DNA of 64,000 bases from Symbiodinium kawagutii (GCA_009767595.1 VSDK01012581.1:26709-90708); one strand, 5' to 3'; positions 21,038 through 31,682 are shown, counted from the stretch's first letter. Made by a program: numbers and translations. The notes: a model not told the origin generated them from the sequence alone.

Positions 21038-21276
21038 CTAGTCCGGGCGACTGGCTGATGAGTCCCTAGTTCACAAAGAACTACAAATCACGATCGCCTT
21101 GACGGTAATGCACATCTCAATGCCACCTGGCGTGAAGAATGCTTGAGGTAGTCAACAGTGAAGAATTGCAGGCTGCAGTTCAGCACTGGAATGTTGATGG
21201 GTGCGCAGAGCCTGTCACCCCTCCTGGCGACAGGAACTAGCATGCAAAGCACGCGCGATACGTCTTTGGTGAGCCT

Positions 21277-21627
21277 TCACAACCCACTGACAGTGGGTGG
21301 CAAGAGGATCCAAGAATCGACTGTGCAAAGACGTCCAGTCAGCAGGTCCCTCTCTATTTGATGAGGGTCTGCAGTATGGTTGTTGGAACTTGGAGCACCA
21401 TATTCTTTGATGTTTGTTGGCGCTGAAAAACCCCCCGCCGGGGAGGCCTTGTCTTGGCGCCCGGCCGCCCCTTCTGGGGCGGCCGGCCCACTGTCATGGC
21501 CACCCCCTTGGCCACCCTTTGCTCGTCTGCCAATTCCTGGCACAAACTCACTGAACAGCGTGTCCAAATCCAGCATTCCTTCTCGCTGGAGTTGGCCTTG
21601 CTTCTCATCAAAATGTCCGACGTTCAC
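21277..21627 (-). CDS. Coding-like open frame, Gly/Ala-rich centre
   Basis: Minus strand, 116 codons. It begins with an acidic stretch (MNVGHFDEKQGQLQREGMLD) followed by a Gly/Ala/Pro-rich GC-rich centre (GGQGGGHDSGPAAPEGAAGR). The plus strand is open over the same interval for 162 codons but is Pro/Ser/Trp-rich in the pattern of an antisense frame, so I prefer minus. The product is not recognised. Confidence 0.33.
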   Translation of the reverse strand: MNVGHFDEKQGQLQREGMLDLDTLFSEFVPGIGRRAKGGQGGGHDSGPAAPEGAAGRQDKASPAGGFSAPTNIKEYGAPSSNNHTADPHQIERDLLTGRLCTVDSWILLPPTVSGL

Positions 21628-21785
21628 AAATCATAAAAGGTCACAAGCACAGGCCCCACAGGCTGCCAACCGCTGTGCGGCCTCTGCTGGCCACCAAGTG
21701 GACCGTCCCCAGATGGTCTGTTGTAAAGCATCTATTGATAGTTCCCAATTTTTTATCGATGTCTGGTTACAATTTTTGATGCACA

Positions 21786-22082
21786 TTACACACTTGTCAA
21801 ATGCTTGCGAAGACTGTCGATCAGCTTGCTACGAAACCATTCTTTCGTGGGTATCTTTGGAGGGGTAGCTAGAATGCCAGGCATGATATCACAACTGACC
21901 ACCCCCAATGACCGCAAATCAGATTTGAGTATCGCTTATCGCCTAGTGCACTGCATATTCTTGGGGCCGATTGAAACGCATGAAAAGAAATACAACCATG
22001 AAACTTGCTTTGAACATATGCGATTGACAATACAACCTCCGCTGTTGTTGTCGGCATATCTCTTCATGTTGCGAAGGAGAAT
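21786..22082 (-). pseudogene. Coding-like relic with one internal TAA
   Basis: One minus frame of 99 codons with a single TAA at 21936-21938. Readable segments include LLRNMKRYADNNSGGCIVNR and IPTKEWFRSKLIDSLRKHLT. There are no simple repeats. It is likely an old gene or transposon fragment in the middle of an intron. The family is not recognised. Confidence 0.35.
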
Positions 22083-22159
22083 TCAAGGGAACTCATGCTG
22101 AGAATGCAATGATTGGACACACCATACCAGTTGTTTGTAGTCAATGGTTGGTACATCCC

Positions 22160-22265
22160 TTAGTTCTTGTACCCCTCGTTCCCCTATCATTAACCATTGT
22201 TTTCCCTATTATCATAAGTCATTATCCCCAACTATTGGTTGGTTTATATTGACCCATAGCTTTGT
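22160..22265 (-). mobile_element. Family C element, reverse orientation
   Basis: The right end TTTATATTGACCCATAGC and inner TTCCCCTATCATTAACCATT and TGTTTTCCCTATTAT are the complement of the family order. The left end is worn. Confidence 0.65.
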
Positions 22266-22575
22266 TACCTGCAGATACTTCTTTCGACCGTTTCACTAGC
22301 CAACCCCGGAGTCAAATTTGAACCTTGCAAACTTGTTTCGCTCGCTTGGTTGATCCTTTTATCTAAATAAATATGTCACCAAGGGGTGCCTGGTTACCCA
22401 GTGGGATGATAAAAACCTGGTTGTCACAACAGGGAGGGACCATTTTAGTAGGCAATCAAAGCCACTGCCACTGGGGCCACCCATCTGTTGATAAGACAGG
22501 AATGTAGCTTCATCCTTACTTATAATTACTAATAGCCAGGTGTCATGAACCAGTTGATCAATCACAGGTGGAATC

Positions 22576-22676
22576 TCGTTGGTGATTTCAACCCCAATGA
22601 AAAATATTGGTCAACCAACCATTTTTTCATAGTTATATACTAGGGAAAATAGAAAATGTTTAAACACGCCAACCAG
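22576..22676 (+). mobile_element. Family B element, short form
   Basis: TCGTTGGTGATTTCAACCCC at the left and TTTAAACACGCCAACCAG at the right, with inner GTCAACCAACCATTTTTTCA and TAGGGAAAATAGAAAATG. Confidence 0.75.
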
Positions 22677-22766
22677 TAATAGCCATTCATCAAACTAGTT
22701 CATCAAAACACATTATCGATTGATCAGCCAATATCATCAACCACCATAAACCATCGACAACCAGCA

Positions 22767-23180
22767 ATGAGTCTAGGTTCACAGCCTTCACAAGGGTTTT
22801 TTGCATTGGTCAGCGCACCAAAATTAGTGCCGAATTCTGTCTATTTCTACCTATTTGTGAACATCTTCACGATTGGTACCCCCAGAAAGTGGACGGAATA
22901 TCCGCCTTTTCTAATGGCACTGTTTGCCACACATGGCATTTCTGCAAGCCTTGCTGAGTTTGGAGTACTCTTGTGGGATCCTGTCAAGTTGGTCGCCTCC
23001 CTCCAAATCTCTTGTGTAGCTCAACCCTGGGTAGTTGGATCAGCCCTTGATCCACGGACCACCAACCGCTTGCTATATATCACAATCATTACCCATCGCC
23101 ATCGTCAACCGTGGTTACTCACCACTGACCAGCTACTATTTCACCATCATTTGTCATGCCCATCATTGACTATCAAATAA
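22767..23180 (+). CDS. Coding-like open frame, hydrophobic, unidentified
   Basis: Plus strand, 137 codons from ATG to TAA. The first 85 look like protein, with hydrophobic runs (VYFYLFVNIFTIGTPRKWTE; FLMALFATHGISASLAEFGV) that could form membrane segments. The last 40 codons are ACCATCA-background translated. No splice border fixes its limits. Confidence 0.28.
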   Translation: MSLGSQPSQGFFALVSAPKLVPNSVYFYLFVNIFTIGTPRKWTEYPPFLMALFATHGISASLAEFGVLLWDPVKLVASLQISCVAQPWVVGSALDPRTTNRLLYITIITHRHRQPWLLTTDQLLFHHHLSCPSLTIK

Positions 23181-23426
23181 CGATGATGGGCCATCATTAG
23201 CCACCAAAAATCATTCACTATCAATCAACCACCACTAACTCTGTAGCCATTGTGAACCATCACCGTTAACATCATCCCCTATGACTGACCACTACTAACG
23301 ACCATGGACAATCATCACCTAGCATTTGGTGAGCCAAGCCTCCTGGGGCTCCTGACCCTGCTCCTGCCGTGCTAAAAATAGCATAAAATAGCCCTCTAAA
23401 GGGGCTGGCGATACCGCCGCAGCTAC

Positions 23427-23495
23427 CGACAAAGGCAGGGCCCCAACAACGGGACCTCCTGCAGCAGGATCTTCTGGAAACCCGAGCCCTCCAAC
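23427..23495 (-). CDS. Putative short exon
   Basis: Minus strand, 69 bp. A TTGCTGCAG acceptor precedes about 23 codons (LEGSGFQKILLQEVPLLGPC), followed by a CG|GTAGCT donor. A second GC-rich piece follows after only about 50 bp behind a TATTTTTAG acceptor, near 23330-23378, and may be a further exon. The plus strand of the island is also open. Confidence 0.38.
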
Positions 23496-23780
23496 CTGCA
23501 GCAAGCCCGGGGAGCCCATGTGTGTTCTGTGTCTCTAATCATAGCTGGGCAGAAATCATTCAACGTGATCATATCTAAATAACTATATGAAGTAAACCCA
23601 TACACACACATGGACATACATGTGTACATGCAGTGTATGCTTTTGCGTGTGCTAACGTCTCTGCAGGTAAGAACTGCATGTAAAGGTATGAGGGTTTGTA
23701 CATGGGTAAATGACAAACACAGTCAATGCGTGTATATCATGTACTGTAGTAGAACCAGCAGTTCAGAAACCACCCATCAA

Positions 23781-23889
23781 GTGGTTTCTTGGAATGGGGT
23801 TACACTTCTCCCAAATCATCCAGTTGATTAATCATTGGTACAAAACCATCCATAGCTTTAGAGTATCCCTATTTTAACAAACCACCCAT
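23781..23889 (+). mobile_element. Family A element, diverged
   Basis: GTGGTTTCTTGGAATGGGG at the left and CCCTATTTTAACAAACCACC at the right, with inner CCCAAATCATCCAGTTG. Confidence 0.7.
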
Positions 23890-24478
23890 ATTATTGTTCG
23901 TTCCCTAATATCAACCACAAGTAAACCCCCTATAAAACCATTGGTCAATATTGACCCATAGCTATATATACCTGGCATATCCCCTATTACTCTTGGCTAT
24001 CATCTTTTATCATTTAATATTAACCAGCTAGTTCACCATTGTTGGTTGACTAATGGATCTATTAACCAGTTTATCAGCTATTAGGGTACCAAACCATCCA
24101 TAAGCTGTAGGTGTACCACTATTGGTTGAACTTACTTGAAGCTATTATTGGTTAAACTTACTAAGCATTGTTGGACCATTCTTGTTGGACCATTATTGTT
24201 GGTCATTATCCCCTATTATTGTTGGTTATCATCCCATTGGTTAATATTGACCCATAACCATCTCCAACTACTTAGCATTTGCTGTGATATTAGCATCAAC
24301 CAGCTGTTAATATTAACTAACTGGTAAATTTTACTAAAGCTATTGTTGGCCTTTGTTGTTGAACCATTATTGTTGGTTTAATCAACCATTATTGTTGGTT
24401 TAACCATTATTGTTGGGTATTATTGTTAAACTTAGCAACCATTATTGGTTAAACTTACTAAACCACCCACCAGTTTAC
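23890..24478. other. Repeat background, no gene supported
   Basis: ATTATTGTTGGTT and AACCATTATTG words, with fragments of family C ends (AATATTGACCCATA) near 23950 and 24240 and a family A fragment near 24085-24120. No clear orientation change at the exon that follows. Confidence 0.4.
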
Positions 24479-24672
24479 CAGCCCGATCGGTAGCCCAGTG
24501 ATTTCCCAGGCGCTGCTCCAGCTGCACCAAGGCACAGGGGGAACCGCGCGGTCTCTCGGCTCTCGCGTTCCATGGAGGAGGCCGCGGTGACATGATGATC
24601 TTGGAGCAGCGATGGGGACCATCCCAGGGTTGATGCAGGGTTCAGGGCGCTTGCCCGCTGGCAGTCCCTGAG
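24479..24672 (-). CDS. Putative exon, unidentified
   Basis: Minus strand, 194 bp. A CCCTAACAG acceptor precedes 64 codons without a stop (LRDCQRASALNPASTLGWSP; SSMERESRETARFPLCLGAA), ending at TG|GTAAAC. Third positions are G/C-rich. Part of the island is open in other frames and on plus, with a shorter plus exon possible behind TTTCCCAG. The family is not recognised. Confidence 0.45.
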
Positions 24673-24739
24673 CTGTTAGGGCTAAAAAAAACTAGTTTTT
24701 GTACTGTTTGGGCCGAGAAACCACGAGTTTTTGTAGGGT

Positions 24740-24812
24740 AAACCATGGTACATGGTGGATTTTCTATGCCATCAGGTTAGTTTACCAGTTACCAGAGTGT
24801 GGGTATGGTTAA
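24740..24812 (+). mobile_element. Family D fragment
   Basis: The right half of a family D element: GGTGGATTTTCTATGCCATC, then AGGTTAGTTTACC and CAGAGTGTGGGTA. The left half is not recognisable. Confidence 0.4.
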
Positions 24813-24850
24813 CAATGGTTCATGATGGTTGTCAAAATTATGCAACAAGC

Positions 24851-24906
<56 letters not shown>

Positions 24907-25250
24907 ATGATGATGATGATGATGATGATAACTTTGATGATGATGATGATGATGATAATAATGATATTGATCTATCATCGTTGATATAGATATATCATGA
25001 TGAATATTTGCTAATAGGATGATGAGCAATGGTTAACAGCTACATATTGATGGTTAATGACTAATGGCCGATTATCAACTATAGTAGTCAGTGGATCAGT
25101 GGTTCATAATAATGGCGAAAAGTGGTTAATAATTCTACGTTTAACGATGTTTAACGATTATTCACCAGCTCATTAGCTGGTAATAAACCTAATTGCATGG
25201 AAAACTAACCACAGTTATTAGTTAACAATGACCAATAACCAGTGGTAGCT
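24813..25250 (+). repeat. GGTTCATGATGGTT background
   Basis: Words in GGT orientation beyond the exon at 24.5-24.7 kb, including the GAT microsatellite listed next. Confidence 0.65.
24851..24963 (+). repeat. GAT microsatellite
   Basis: Three runs of (GAT)n with single interruptions, about 113 bp. The poly-His frame on the minus strand is a by-product. Confidence 0.95.
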
Positions 25251-25705
25251 GAACTGATGCACGGGGAGACGACAGTTTCTCGCCTTCAAGTTACTAATCT
25301 TTGGTGTTTGCCTACATGTAAAGTTCCAATTGCCACCGGTCACCATCAAGATCATGCACCATGGATAGTAACAATAACAATAGTCTTACTAAGCTGGAAT
25401 GAGCTGGTTAATGTTATCATGAGTTCGATAACCAATGCTTAATTTCCTACAGTATATACTCTGATTCTCAGACTTCGGTTGGCCTAGTAGATGTCTGGCA
25501 AGCATGGTTACAGTTGGCTTGGAATGTATAATATGTTGCGGGTTTGACCAAATCTTCAAAGGTGGAGGTGGGAGGAGAAGTTGGGTTAGGACCATTTTTT
25601 GGAAAGCATCAATGGGATGGCATCCAATGATTTGGACAAGCATGTATTGCTATCATCCAGGCTGTGGGACTTCCACTGATATCCATGTTACAGTATCACA
25701 TATGA

Positions 25706-25810
25706 GTGTGTTTCAAGCCATAGGGGTACCCCTAAATCGTTCTTTATCAACCATTTATAGGTAATAAACCAACCATTTTTGGGGTTCCCTGTGGCAAAAG
25801 AAAAAAACAC
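25706..25810 (+). mobile_element. Family A element, right end eroded
   Basis: GTGTGTTTCAAGCCATAGGG at the left; inner GTACCCCTAAATCG and GGTAATAAACCAACCATTTT; the right end GTTCCCTGTGGCAAAAG has lost the TTTGAGAAACC motif. Confidence 0.7.
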
Positions 25811-26494
25811 ATATGTCAAGGATATACTCATTCTATCCATCCGTCCCTTTTTTCGCTGCTGTTGTTGTCGTTGTTGTCGTTGTTGTTGCTGTGGTTGCCT
25901 CAGGACATACAAATCCAAACGTGAACGAGCCACGAACCCCAGTTAAAGCAGCTGCGGGCACTTGTATATACTGAACTGGTGGGTCAAACAATTTTTTCAA
26001 CAACAACGATTGCAACATCTGCAGGACAATACTGACGACAACTGATGATTAGAAGGCAACAACGGTTGCGTGCAAACTTTCCAATTCACCAATCCTAGCT
26101 GCTACAGGATCTCATTCGTCGAGCTGTTAGTTGTTACCGGCATCCCAGCGGGTTGGCCCAGTGTCATCAGCTAATGGTAAGCCTACCTCGCCCATTGTCA
26201 CCGAAGCATCTATGCTACATGTTGATGATGCAGCTGCAACTCATTGCTTACTGTTGGTTTCATTGCTGGTTGACTAACGGTACGAGTAATTAGCCAGCAA
26301 CGGCAGGGAAAATACAAACTGTATTGATATGTTACTCTTCTTATCAACGATGGATATACATCATTATTCATCATTAGCAACCAATGTCAAGCACCAGTAG
26401 GTGTTGTCAACCATTGGCAGCCATGCGTTGATAGGGCCTTAAACTCTTGGCTGGGGGCAGTGTTTTGGCGGGCACAACAACCACGGCAACCAAG

Positions 26495-26572
26495 GAGCTC
26501 GAGGACTGGCTCCATGCCGACGTGCCTGAAGAGCATCCGCTCGTCGCTAGTGTTGCCAACCACTTAAGCAAG
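26495..26572 (+). CDS. Putative exon, 26 codons
   Basis: Plus strand, exactly 78 bp in phase 0 at both ends. Weak acceptor CAACCAAG, then ELEDWLHADVPEEHPLVASV and ANHLSK, then AAG|GTTGGG. It is charged and amphipathic, so I prefer plus. The minus strand is open but Ser/Val-rich (antisense-like). This would be the main exception to the minus-strand trend. Confidence 0.35.
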
Positions 26573-27061
26573 GTTGGGGAACATCACGAGGGTACTTGGT
26601 GCAGGGTTAGTTCCCTGGGATATAACTGAAGCAAAGTATGGAGCCCAAAAAGGTAAATTGTGACCCTCATAATCCTGGTTAGTCAACGGTTACAAGCAGT
26701 GGAGATGCACCGAAATGCTGAGAACCTGGCTGGCGACCCAGTTCCACGATCTGGTTGTGGGTACCCTGTGATGAACACCCCAGAGCCATGACCAAGGTCG
26801 TCGTCTAGCACCTGGAAGGTTCAAATGGTCATTTTTGGATGGTTAGTAGTGACCCATAGCCACACAAAAATTTCGAGTTGTTTGATGAACATTTTTTGGA
26901 TTTATTCTTCGAGTCATGTTTTAAACTTTGCCGTTTGATACACCGCTCTCTGCGCAGCCCCTAGGGAAGGCAACAACAACAGTTGCAGGTTGATGAATGG
27001 TGATCGCACAGCAATACAGTAACTGGTTGGGGGTATCAACCCTCTGAACAATGTCAATCAA

Positions 27062-27908
27062 TCAGGGGGTTCCATGTGTCATCAGAGGATGAGGGTTGAG
27101 ACGATCCCTCCAAATCCACTCGTCTGGCCTGTTCTTTGCATCTTCAAACCACGCGAACAATTTGGTTGTCAGTTCGGGTGTCAAACCTACTCCAGTACCG
27201 TAGACCGAGAACTGTTCGAACTCAGCAAAGACGTCTTCATGCGCCGCTAATGCCTTCATGGTAGGCACTCGCGGATTCACGCAATGTACAATCAACCTGT
27301 CAATCAGCGCACGAGGCACCTCTCCCTCCGGTTTGGCCAAAGGAAGGGTGCACATAGCTCGGGAGCTTGGCACAACAGGTGGGGGATAATTTGCAGGTGA
27401 TTAACACGTCATCAGCAGGGTCCCATCGCTTGATGCGATTCATGTTCCCTTGAGGCCCCATCTGCCACGGGGCTGGCCATGGTAGCCTGTCGTGGAGAGG
27501 GCGCCTCCCGCCTCCCTTGATAAGTCATGTGATGCAAGACTTGGAAGTCTTCCAGCCAATCAATTCTTGGTCCTGTGGCTCTTGTATGTCCAGGCCAATC
27601 AAGCTGTGGACAAAGCCCCTGGAACTAGGGCCAAAATCTGGTGCTATTCCATCACTTAGTGCAAAAAACACCAACCAAGCTGTGAGCCATTTCATCAGCA
27701 CGATATGAGCCTCTTCTTCTGTCTGGGTGTGGTCATCGGCAAGCGAGTAATGCTCTTGGCTGATGCAGCCATTGAGCGCCAAGACAAAGAAAATGGTTCA
27801 TTGCATTGGAGTCATCTGGTTGGTCCTCCTGTATCGTGCTACCACGCCCAGCAACAAGCACATGCTCACATGGTTTCCCACATTGTTCATCTCAGGATAG
27901 TTCCATAG
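27062..27908 (-). pseudogene. Long coding relic: two internal TGA and one frameshift
   Basis: Reading the minus strand from 27908, one frame holds about 175 codons with only two stops, TGA at 27798-27800 and TGA at 27525-27527. Near 27,385 the coding pattern moves to another frame and continues about 105 codons to TGA at 27062. Segments: NNVGNHVSMCLLLGVVARYR; SLADDHTQTEEEAHIVLMKW; MNRIKRWDPADDVLITCKL; PRALIDRLIVHCVNPRVPTM; ELTTKLFAWFEDAKNRPDEW. All are protein-like and non-repetitive; a hydrophobic segment (WLTAWLVFFAL) may be membrane-embedded. The plus strand is not convincingly open. I read it as a decayed intronless gene or retrocopy of about 280 codons within an intron. The family is not recognised. 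Confidence 0.5.
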
Positions 27909-28261
27909 CTATGAAGCTTTGAACCATCGCAAACCAGCACCACGGTGGTCAGCTACGGAGCTGGCTGGCACATATCCATAATAGAATCATCCTGCAAAAG
28001 CATGAAGCCAGCTATGATTTCCAGAGGGTATAAACCAGCATCAACCATCAGCTATCACAATCATTATGAAACATGATCAAAGCACCATTTAACAGTCGTC
28101 GCAATCAATCAACCATCAAGTAACCAGGTGATTATCAATCACTGTCAGCTATGATAGCCAGTAAAAACACATCACAAATCCATCATCTAAACATCATTGA
28201 CCATCACAAGCGGACTGTAAACCCATCAACCATCCACTAACCACGACATGAGGATCTCTAC

Positions 28262-28315
28262 CATGCCGTCGCCTTCGGCCAACGCTCGCATGTGGCCCCC
28301 CCCCCCCGCGCCTCG
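28262..28315 (-). CDS. Putative short exon with a G12 run
   Basis: Minus strand, 54 bp. A CTAAAGCAG acceptor precedes RGAGGGGHMRALAEGDGM and an ATG|GTAGAG donor. It contains a run of 12 C on the plus strand (28296-28307), so its length and frame may be affected by sequencing error. Confidence 0.38.
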
Positions 28316-28612
28316 CTGCTTTAGGCCTCGGAGTTGGTTGGTAGCTTTTAACTCGGATGGCAATCTATCAATCTTTGCGGGTGGAACTGGGTGTTTCGGA
28401 TGGCAATCTATCAATCGTTGATGGTCACTAGTTGGTCATAGTTACTTGCCGTAACCCCGGCAACTACCACTACACCTGGGTCGCTTCAGAGCGAGCAGGG
28501 TACCAAGCGAATGCTACGATGGCAAATCTTGAGCAGCTTTGTAGTCACGTTATTGACAATACAGCAAAGAATGATCGCATTGCCAAAAGAATATCCATGC
28601 GTACCTATCAAA

Positions 28613-28674
28613 TATATATATATATATATATATCCATGCGCATATATATATATATACATATGTATATATAAATA
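28613..28674 (+). repeat. TA microsatellite
   Basis: ATATATATATATATATAT tracts with a repeated CCATGCG(T/C)A spacer. The plus frame ending IYIYIYISMRIYIYIHMY is a by-product. Confidence 0.9.
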
Positions 28675-28938
28675 AAATCATATATCATGTACATTATTTA
28701 CAATTATATACATGCATTATCAGCTATACATACATATGTATGTATGCAATTGTATGCACTGGTAAGTGGTTCCAACAGTATCATGGTGATTATCCCAGGT
28801 AGCATGGCACATTAACAAAAACATATTGCGACCAAACAGTGCTCTGATAGTGGGTGGACCCGTGCAGCCGTCCACATCAAGTCAGAACATAACGTCAGAG
28901 AGTGGAAACTGCAAATTGCATAAGATTGGAAACCACGC

Positions 28939-29235
28939 TTGCCTTTTGGTACGATTTTACATCAGTTAACCCATAGTTGGAGGCACCAGTTTGGAGCTAC
29001 TAATTCAGCATGGATGAAATACGTGTACAATTCGTGCGGCGGAGATGACGATCATCGACGTGGGAATATGGCCATCTTGTCCGATGTTCACCTACTTAAG
29101 ACTGACCCATCTGGCTGCGTGGTTGATATCACCATTGTTCTGGGGGTCATTCTTGCTCGCTACTACGCAGCCCCACGTCTTTGCCCACACATGGTGACAA
29201 CCACCGGCCAGTTGCTGGTTGAGTGCTGGCCATGA
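28939..29235 (+). CDS. Coding-like open frame, about 98 codons, unidentified
   Basis: Plus strand, ending at TGA. Segments YVYNSCGGDDDHRRGNMAIL and GCVVDITIVLGVILARYYAA have ordinary protein composition and no simple repeats. No start or splice border is supported. It could be a relic like the others found in mid-intron positions. Confidence 0.3.
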   Translation: MPFGTILHQLTHSWRHQFGATNSAWMKYVYNSCGGDDDHRRGNMAILSDVHLLKTDPSGCVVDITIVLGVILARYYAAPRLCPHMVTTTGQLLVECWP

Positions 29236-29556
29236 TCCATTAGCGACCGCTAAATTTCAATCAACTCACCCGTTAAGCGCAATTACTATTGCAAAACATG
29301 GATCTTGGATATAATTGAACACATGTTTAGTCAACATCAAACTGGCAATGGCAAGTGGCCTTTAATACATTTTAATACCAGGCAAGCATTAACAATGAAC
29401 CTTGATGAACTTGCTACTCGCTATGGCCTAAAAATAGCTGAATAACCTTTACTAACGAAACAGTGATAGAAAAAAACTCGAATATAATAACTTGAAAGTA
29501 GCCACCCATCCCAGCCCACTGAGCCTGCATGGTGGTTCAACCACCCCTATGAAAAA

Positions 29557-29740
29557 CTATTGTGCAAATTCAAGGATCTTTCTCCAGTACAACCATCCTT
29601 GCCACTTTACAGTGGTCACTTCAGCCGTGGGATTCTTTTGCGCACTGACTTGAGCCAACATTGTGGTTGACAGCGCCGTGGAGTGCGCAGCGTGAGAGAG
29701 TTTCACCCTCAATAGGTGAAGTCCGGCATTCTGTGCTTTG
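29557..29740 (-). CDS. Putative terminal exon or coding segment
   Basis: Minus strand, about 60 codons (AQNAGLHLLRVKLSHAAHST; EVTTVKWQGWLYWRKILEFA) to TAG. It follows the exon at 29832-29971 after about 90 bp, so the two may be neighbours in one transcript. A weak ACCAAG acceptor could precede it. Confidence 0.38.
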
Positions 29741-29831
29741 CTTGGTTGGTTGGTTCGTTCTAGTATGTTGAGACACAAAGTCAGACAGGCTGACCAGTCA
29801 TGATCAATCCACTCAACATCTCTGCAGTAAC

Positions 29832-29971
29832 CAGTGCCGCAGCGGCGTCACAGGAGGCCATGTACTTGATTCTGGAGTAGGGTGAGGTCCAGCGATGTCG
29901 TGGAACGGTGCTTCGCGTGAGATCAGAACAGTTTCCCCCTCGGAAGTACGCCTTGACCTCAGCAGGGTCAA
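29832..29971 (-). CDS. Putative exon, unidentified
   Basis: Minus strand, 140 bp. A GCTGTAGTGTAG acceptor precedes about 46 codons (DPAEVKAYFRGGNCSDLTRS, then TVPRHRWTSPYSRIKYMASC), followed by CTG|GTTACT. Third positions are G/C-rich and the equivalent plus frame is interrupted. The family is not recognised. Confidence 0.5.
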
Positions 29972-30387
29972 CTACACTACAGCACACTGCTTGGTCAAAT
30001 GTTGGACCAACTTGAGGTGCTTGAGCAAATGGCTCAAGCAACCAAGCAAGCAAGCAACCAACCAACCCACCAACCAACAAACCCTCCTACCATAACTGTT
30101 AATACATTTAAGAAAATCAAAGATGTGAATCAAACCACCAGCCGATAACATTTACCACCAACCATAGTAGGTCACCACTGACTACAATTGCTGGCCATGC
30201 CCTTGTGATTCCCCGAGTCAACTTATTAATCCCACTGTGAACCATGACTGACCATAGTCAAATCCCCTCATTGACCATTCTCAACCATTTCAATATGGCT
30301 TATCAACCTTTTATCATGAAAATCCTATGAGCGATCGTTAAGCAATATTATCAACCATTCACATCCATTAACCACTATTAAGCATTA

Positions 30388-30485
30388 CTGGTTGGTGGTT
30401 TCAACCCCTATGCAAAATATTAGTCAACCAACTATTTGTTAATAATTACTGGGGAAAATAAAAAATGTTTGAAACCACCAACCAG
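30388..30485 (+). mobile_element. Family B element, short form, well preserved
   Basis: CTGGTTGGTGGTTTCAACCC at the left and TTTGAAACCACCAACCAG at the right, a near-perfect complement; inner GTCAACCAACTATTTGTTAA and GGGGAAAATAAAAAATG. Confidence 0.9.
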
Positions 30486-30510
30486 GTTCCCCATTAGCCC
30501 AAACAGGTCA

Positions 30511-30704
30511 CTAACCATCAAGTAGGTCACCACTACCGTTGGAAGCCGCTTGGCGATTCCCTTCGGCATTGCCCAGCTGCTGCGAAAGTAGGGGGCCACC
30601 CATTGGCATTGCCTGAGCTCGCCCCCGATTCGGGTCGCACCACTGCGTCGGCCAACCATCCCACGGGGGAACCACCATGAGCCCCGGCAGGGGAAAAAAA
30701 ACAT
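30511..30704 (-). CDS. Putative exon, two minus frames open
   Basis: A GC-rich island. Two minus-strand frames look coding: one reads WDGWPTQWCDPNRGRAQAMP and ends at G|GTAGTG; the other reads QWVAPYFRSSWAMPKGIAKR and continues LPTVVVTYL. No AG acceptor is seen just upstream, only a pyrimidine tract TTTTTTTTCCCCTGCC, so this could be a first exon with an ATG near 30704 or 30687. The minus strand is favoured either way. Confidence 0.4.
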
Positions 30705-31204
30705 GGTTGAAGTACATTCTTTCTCGATGTTGCGGATGCGAAAATTGAGATACTTCTAAGTTTAGCGGGTGATAATGTTTAAGAAGAAAGAATATGACAA
30801 ATGGTCATTGGTCCATCAAGCGCCAACAGTGAGATCGCCAACGAAAACCCCGAGCTGAGAACCAATCCCAGTTTGCGGTGATCAGTTGCTATGTAGCCTG
30901 TTGAAATGGGTTCACTCACGTAGCTCATTCTTGGGTGCTCTTTCTGGTTTTGATCCATGATGCTACCTACTAACCATCCCAGTGTATAGCCATCATCAAT
31001 AGGAAAAAACTACCATTTGTAGGTAATACACCATGTATGGACAAACCCTCATTGCCTCAACTTTCCATATGAGTCGTTGAGCTTTTTCATCAACCAATTC
31101 GATCACCATTCCCCGGTTTTGTTTGACCAAAGAAAACCTTTCACTGTTCTTAAGCGCTACCGAGCCTTATTGGAAATTAGTTACGGCTATGTCGCGGCTA
31201 TGTG

Positions 31205-31420
31205 ACTATGTATATATATATGTTCATATATACAATGTTTATATATATATATGTTAAAACAAATATATAGATATAAATGTTTTATATGTAAACATATATA
31301 AATATGTTTATATATATATATATATGTTTAAATGTTTTTGAAAAACATATATATATATATATGTTTTTATATCAATATATATTTATATATGTTTTGCAAT
31401 CAATATATATATATATAGTG
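31205..31420 (+). repeat. AT-rich palindromic cluster
   Basis: Several (TA)n tracts separated by TGTTT and AAACA blocks, so that ATATATATGTTT and AAACATATATAT alternate. The cluster can fold into nested hairpins. Confidence 0.85.
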
Positions 31421-31466
31421 ATTATGTAAGAGCCAAACATATTGCTTTCTAGTTGATATATCCCCA

Positions 31467-31682
31467 TCACCATCGGTTGTTGCCCCTTATTCTTGGCAAT
31501 CCCTCAGCCGTTTTTACCGTGCTTAAGTATTGAACAGTTTGATCACAAATGAACTTGCAGTGTCCACCTGCGATTATGAGGAATGATTGCTTCCAACTCA
31601 AACGCCACTCATGTGCAAATGGTTGAATCGAGTTGAGTAGTACTGCGTACTGTATGCTGCCATCAGCAGTATTGGCTAACAT
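31467..31682 (-). CDS. Coding-like open frame, about 71 codons, unidentified
   Basis: Minus strand, ATG to TAG-type stop, with protein-like composition (MLANTADGSIQYAVLLNSIQ; EWRLSWKQSFLIIAGGHCKF). It lies between the AT cluster and a family A element. No splice borders were identified. Confidence 0.33.
   Translation of the reverse strand: MLANTADGSIQYAVLLNSIQPFAHEWRLSWKQSFLIIAGGHCKFICDQTVQYLSTVKTAEGLPRIRGNNRW

Noticed and set aside
21380-21868. 162-codon plus-strand frame
   Set aside because: Pro/Ser/Trp-rich composition typical of the antisense of a Gly/Ala-rich coding stretch; the minus frames look more like protein.
24838-25029. Poly-His open frame on minus
   Set aside because: Direct translation of the GAT microsatellite.
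29645-29665. TTGGCTCAAG on the minus strand, as at the 3' end of the dinoflagellate spliced leader
   Set aside because: Only ten bases match, the preceding bases differ (ACAATG rather than CCATTT), and the phrase lies inside a protein-like frame. Chance match.
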